5,342 nt of DNA from Bdellovibrionales bacterium (GTDB taxonomy: Bacteria; Bdellovibrionota; Bacteriovoracia; Bacteriovoracales; Bacteriovoracaceae), in contig SXUH01000036.1 of NCBI GenBank assembly GCA_005791855.1, positions 1-5,342 on the forward strand, read 5' to 3'. The first letter of the stretch is position 1; each line of letters begins with the position of its first letter. The notes under the pieces are model-generated. The model saw only the letters and a program-made list of their open reading frames with translations. It had not been told where the DNA came from and made no database searches. A program made the translations under genes and the position numbers. Below, piece by piece: positions 4,505-5,342 of the stretch.

Positions 4505-4954
4505 ATGGAAGAGACCATATTGCAGAAGCTAAGGCAGGAACACCGGGGAGTCGAAGCCATCATGGCCCAGATCGAAGCGTGCGAGGATCGACAGAAGAAG
4601 CTGCGCCTCTTCGAGCAGATGAAGGACGAACTCATCCCCCACATGGAAGGAGAGGAGCGGACCCTCTACGCCAAGCTCCGGAACGACGTGCACCAGGAGC
4701 TCGCGGAGGACATCGCCGAGGACGCGAGCGACGAGCACCGGGAGGTCAAGGACATCATCCGGAAGCTCGAGGGCCAGGACGTGAACAGCTCCGAGTGGGA
4801 CCGGATCTTCCACTCTCTGAAGGAGCACATCCGCTTCCACGTCGCCGAGGAAGAGAGCGAGCTCTTTGAGGAAGCCAAGGAAGACTTCTCACGGGAAGAG
4901 CTCATCGAGATCGCCAACGAGTTCGAGGAAGTGAAGTCCCACATCCACCACTAG
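4505..4954 (+). CDS. Hemerythrin HHE cation-binding domain protein
   Basis: This 149-residue cytoplasmic protein is nearly all helical and highly charged, as expected for a four-helix bundle. The di-iron ligands can be placed at His13 (QEHRG), His46 with Glu50 (HMEGE), His78 (DEHRE), and His108, His112 and Glu116 (EHIRFHVAEEE). The two H-x3-E pairs and the lone histidines fit the HHE repeat pattern. Members bind a di-iron centre and take part in oxygen, nitric oxide or peroxide sensing, storage or repair; which applies here is unknown. The C-terminus ends in HIHH, an additional His cluster. The ATG is set by the GGAGG five bases upstream. It is the second gene after the small exported protein. 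No terminator is visible in the 11 bases before the converging cyclophilin gene. Confidence 0.92.
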   Translation: MEETILQKLRQEHRGVEAIMAQIEACEDRQKKLRLFEQMKDELIPHMEGEERTLYAKLRNDVHQELAEDIAEDASDEHREVKDIIRKLEGQDVNSSEWDRIFHSLKEHIRFHVAEEESELFEEAKEDFSREELIEIANEFEEVKSHIHH

Positions 4955-4965
4955 CGCGGGAGTGC

Positions 4966-5342
4966 CTACTTCTTCGCGGCCTTCCGCTTCACGCTGCGGA
5001 TGAGGACCGTGTCCATGGGAACGTCGGAGTGACCGTGGACCGACCCGGTCTTCACCGCCTTGATCCGGTCGACGACGTTCATCCCGCTGACCACCCTCCC
5101 GAAGACGGCGTAGCCATTCGCCTCTGGCCCCCGGGCGTTGAGGGAGTCGTTGTTAGCGACGTTGATGTAGAACTGCGAGGTGGCCGAGTCGAGGTCCTGG
5201 GTCCGCGCCATGGCGATGGTCCCGGCGTCGTTCCGAAGGCCGTTGTTCGATTCGTTCTTGATGGGCGCCTTGGTTGGCTTCTCCTTCATCCCCTCGGTGA
5301 AGCCCCCGCCCTGGATCATGAAGCCGTTGATCACCCGGTGGA
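4966..5342 (-). CDS. ppiB: Peptidyl-prolyl cis-trans isomerase, cyclophilin type (5' end beyond the right edge)
   Basis: The C-terminal 124 residues are present, beginning [14 protein letters not shown] and ending in a Lys-rich tail (RKAAKK). The cyclophilin active-site blocks are intact: [13 protein letters not shown] with the catalytic Arg, then [27 protein letters not shown] and [10 protein letters not shown]. These proteins catalyse proline cis-trans isomerisation in folding polypeptides. The stretch [20 protein letters not shown] and the ending [19 protein letters not shown] are closer to E. coli PpiB (cytoplasmic) than to PpiA (periplasmic). The N-terminus, and so any signal peptide, lies outside the window, so its location in the cell is open. 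The frame is still open at the right edge; the partial codon TC before His fits the usual Phe of FHRVI. It converges on the hemerythrin gene with 11 bases between them. Confidence 0.93.
   Translation of the reverse strand, partial: HRVINGFMIQGGGFTEGMKEKPTKAPIKNESNNGLRNDAGTIAMARTQDLDSATSQFYINVANNDSLNARGPEANGYAVFGRVVSGMNVVDRIKAVKTGSVHGHSDVPMDTVLIRSVKRKAAKK

Noticed and set aside
4955..4965. A terminator between the convergent hemerythrin and cyclophilin genes
   Set aside because: Only 11 bases separate the stops and they contain no inverted repeat or T-run.

Overview
This 5.3 kb window is a compact, GC-rich bacterial chromosome segment with short intergenic gaps, good Shine-Dalgarno sites and several secreted proteins. 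Its left ~320 bases are clearly richer in A+T. The gene mix (an HNH remnant of a type I associate with Bdellovibrio-like bacteria, a secreted protein-glutaminase-like enzyme, a hemerythrin, a ferredoxin-MBL fusion) would fit a Gram-negative bacterium such as a member of Bdellovibrionota. That assignment is inference and weak; nothing in the window fixes the taxon.

Layout. (a) Bases 1-362 are a mobile-element junction. The first 19 codons of a minus-strand IS110-type transposase run off the left edge. Behind them lies a 5'-truncated HNH endonuclease gene on the plus strand, ending in two tandem hairpins. (b) Bases 367-2747 hold a minus-strand cluster. In transcription order it has a secreted protein-glutaminase (Cys-His-Asp) homologue, a ferredoxin/metallo-beta-lactamase-fold fusion, a YbcJ-type S4 RNA-binding protein overlapping it by ATGA, and a small secreted two-cysteine protein whose ribosome site sits in a perfect hairpin. 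(c) A divergent promoter region (2748-2866) separates this cluster from a membrane-anchored metallophosphoesterase that starts with TTG (2867-3964). (d) A 60-residue, very basic minus-strand protein overlaps the 3' end of that gene. It diverges from a two-gene plus-strand operon: a small Glu-rich exported protein and a hemerythrin (4227-4954). (e) A minus-strand cyclophilin-type peptidyl-prolyl isomerase, closest to PpiB, runs off the right edge.

The genes do not form one pathway. The most notable item is the glutaminase-like protein at 1908-2747. Its catalytic Cys, His and Asp can be placed with almost the same spacing as in the Chryseobacterium protein-glutaminase. The next most notable are the fusion enzyme with an altered metal-binding motif, the RBS-occluding hairpin before the small secreted protein, and the IS110/HNH junction.
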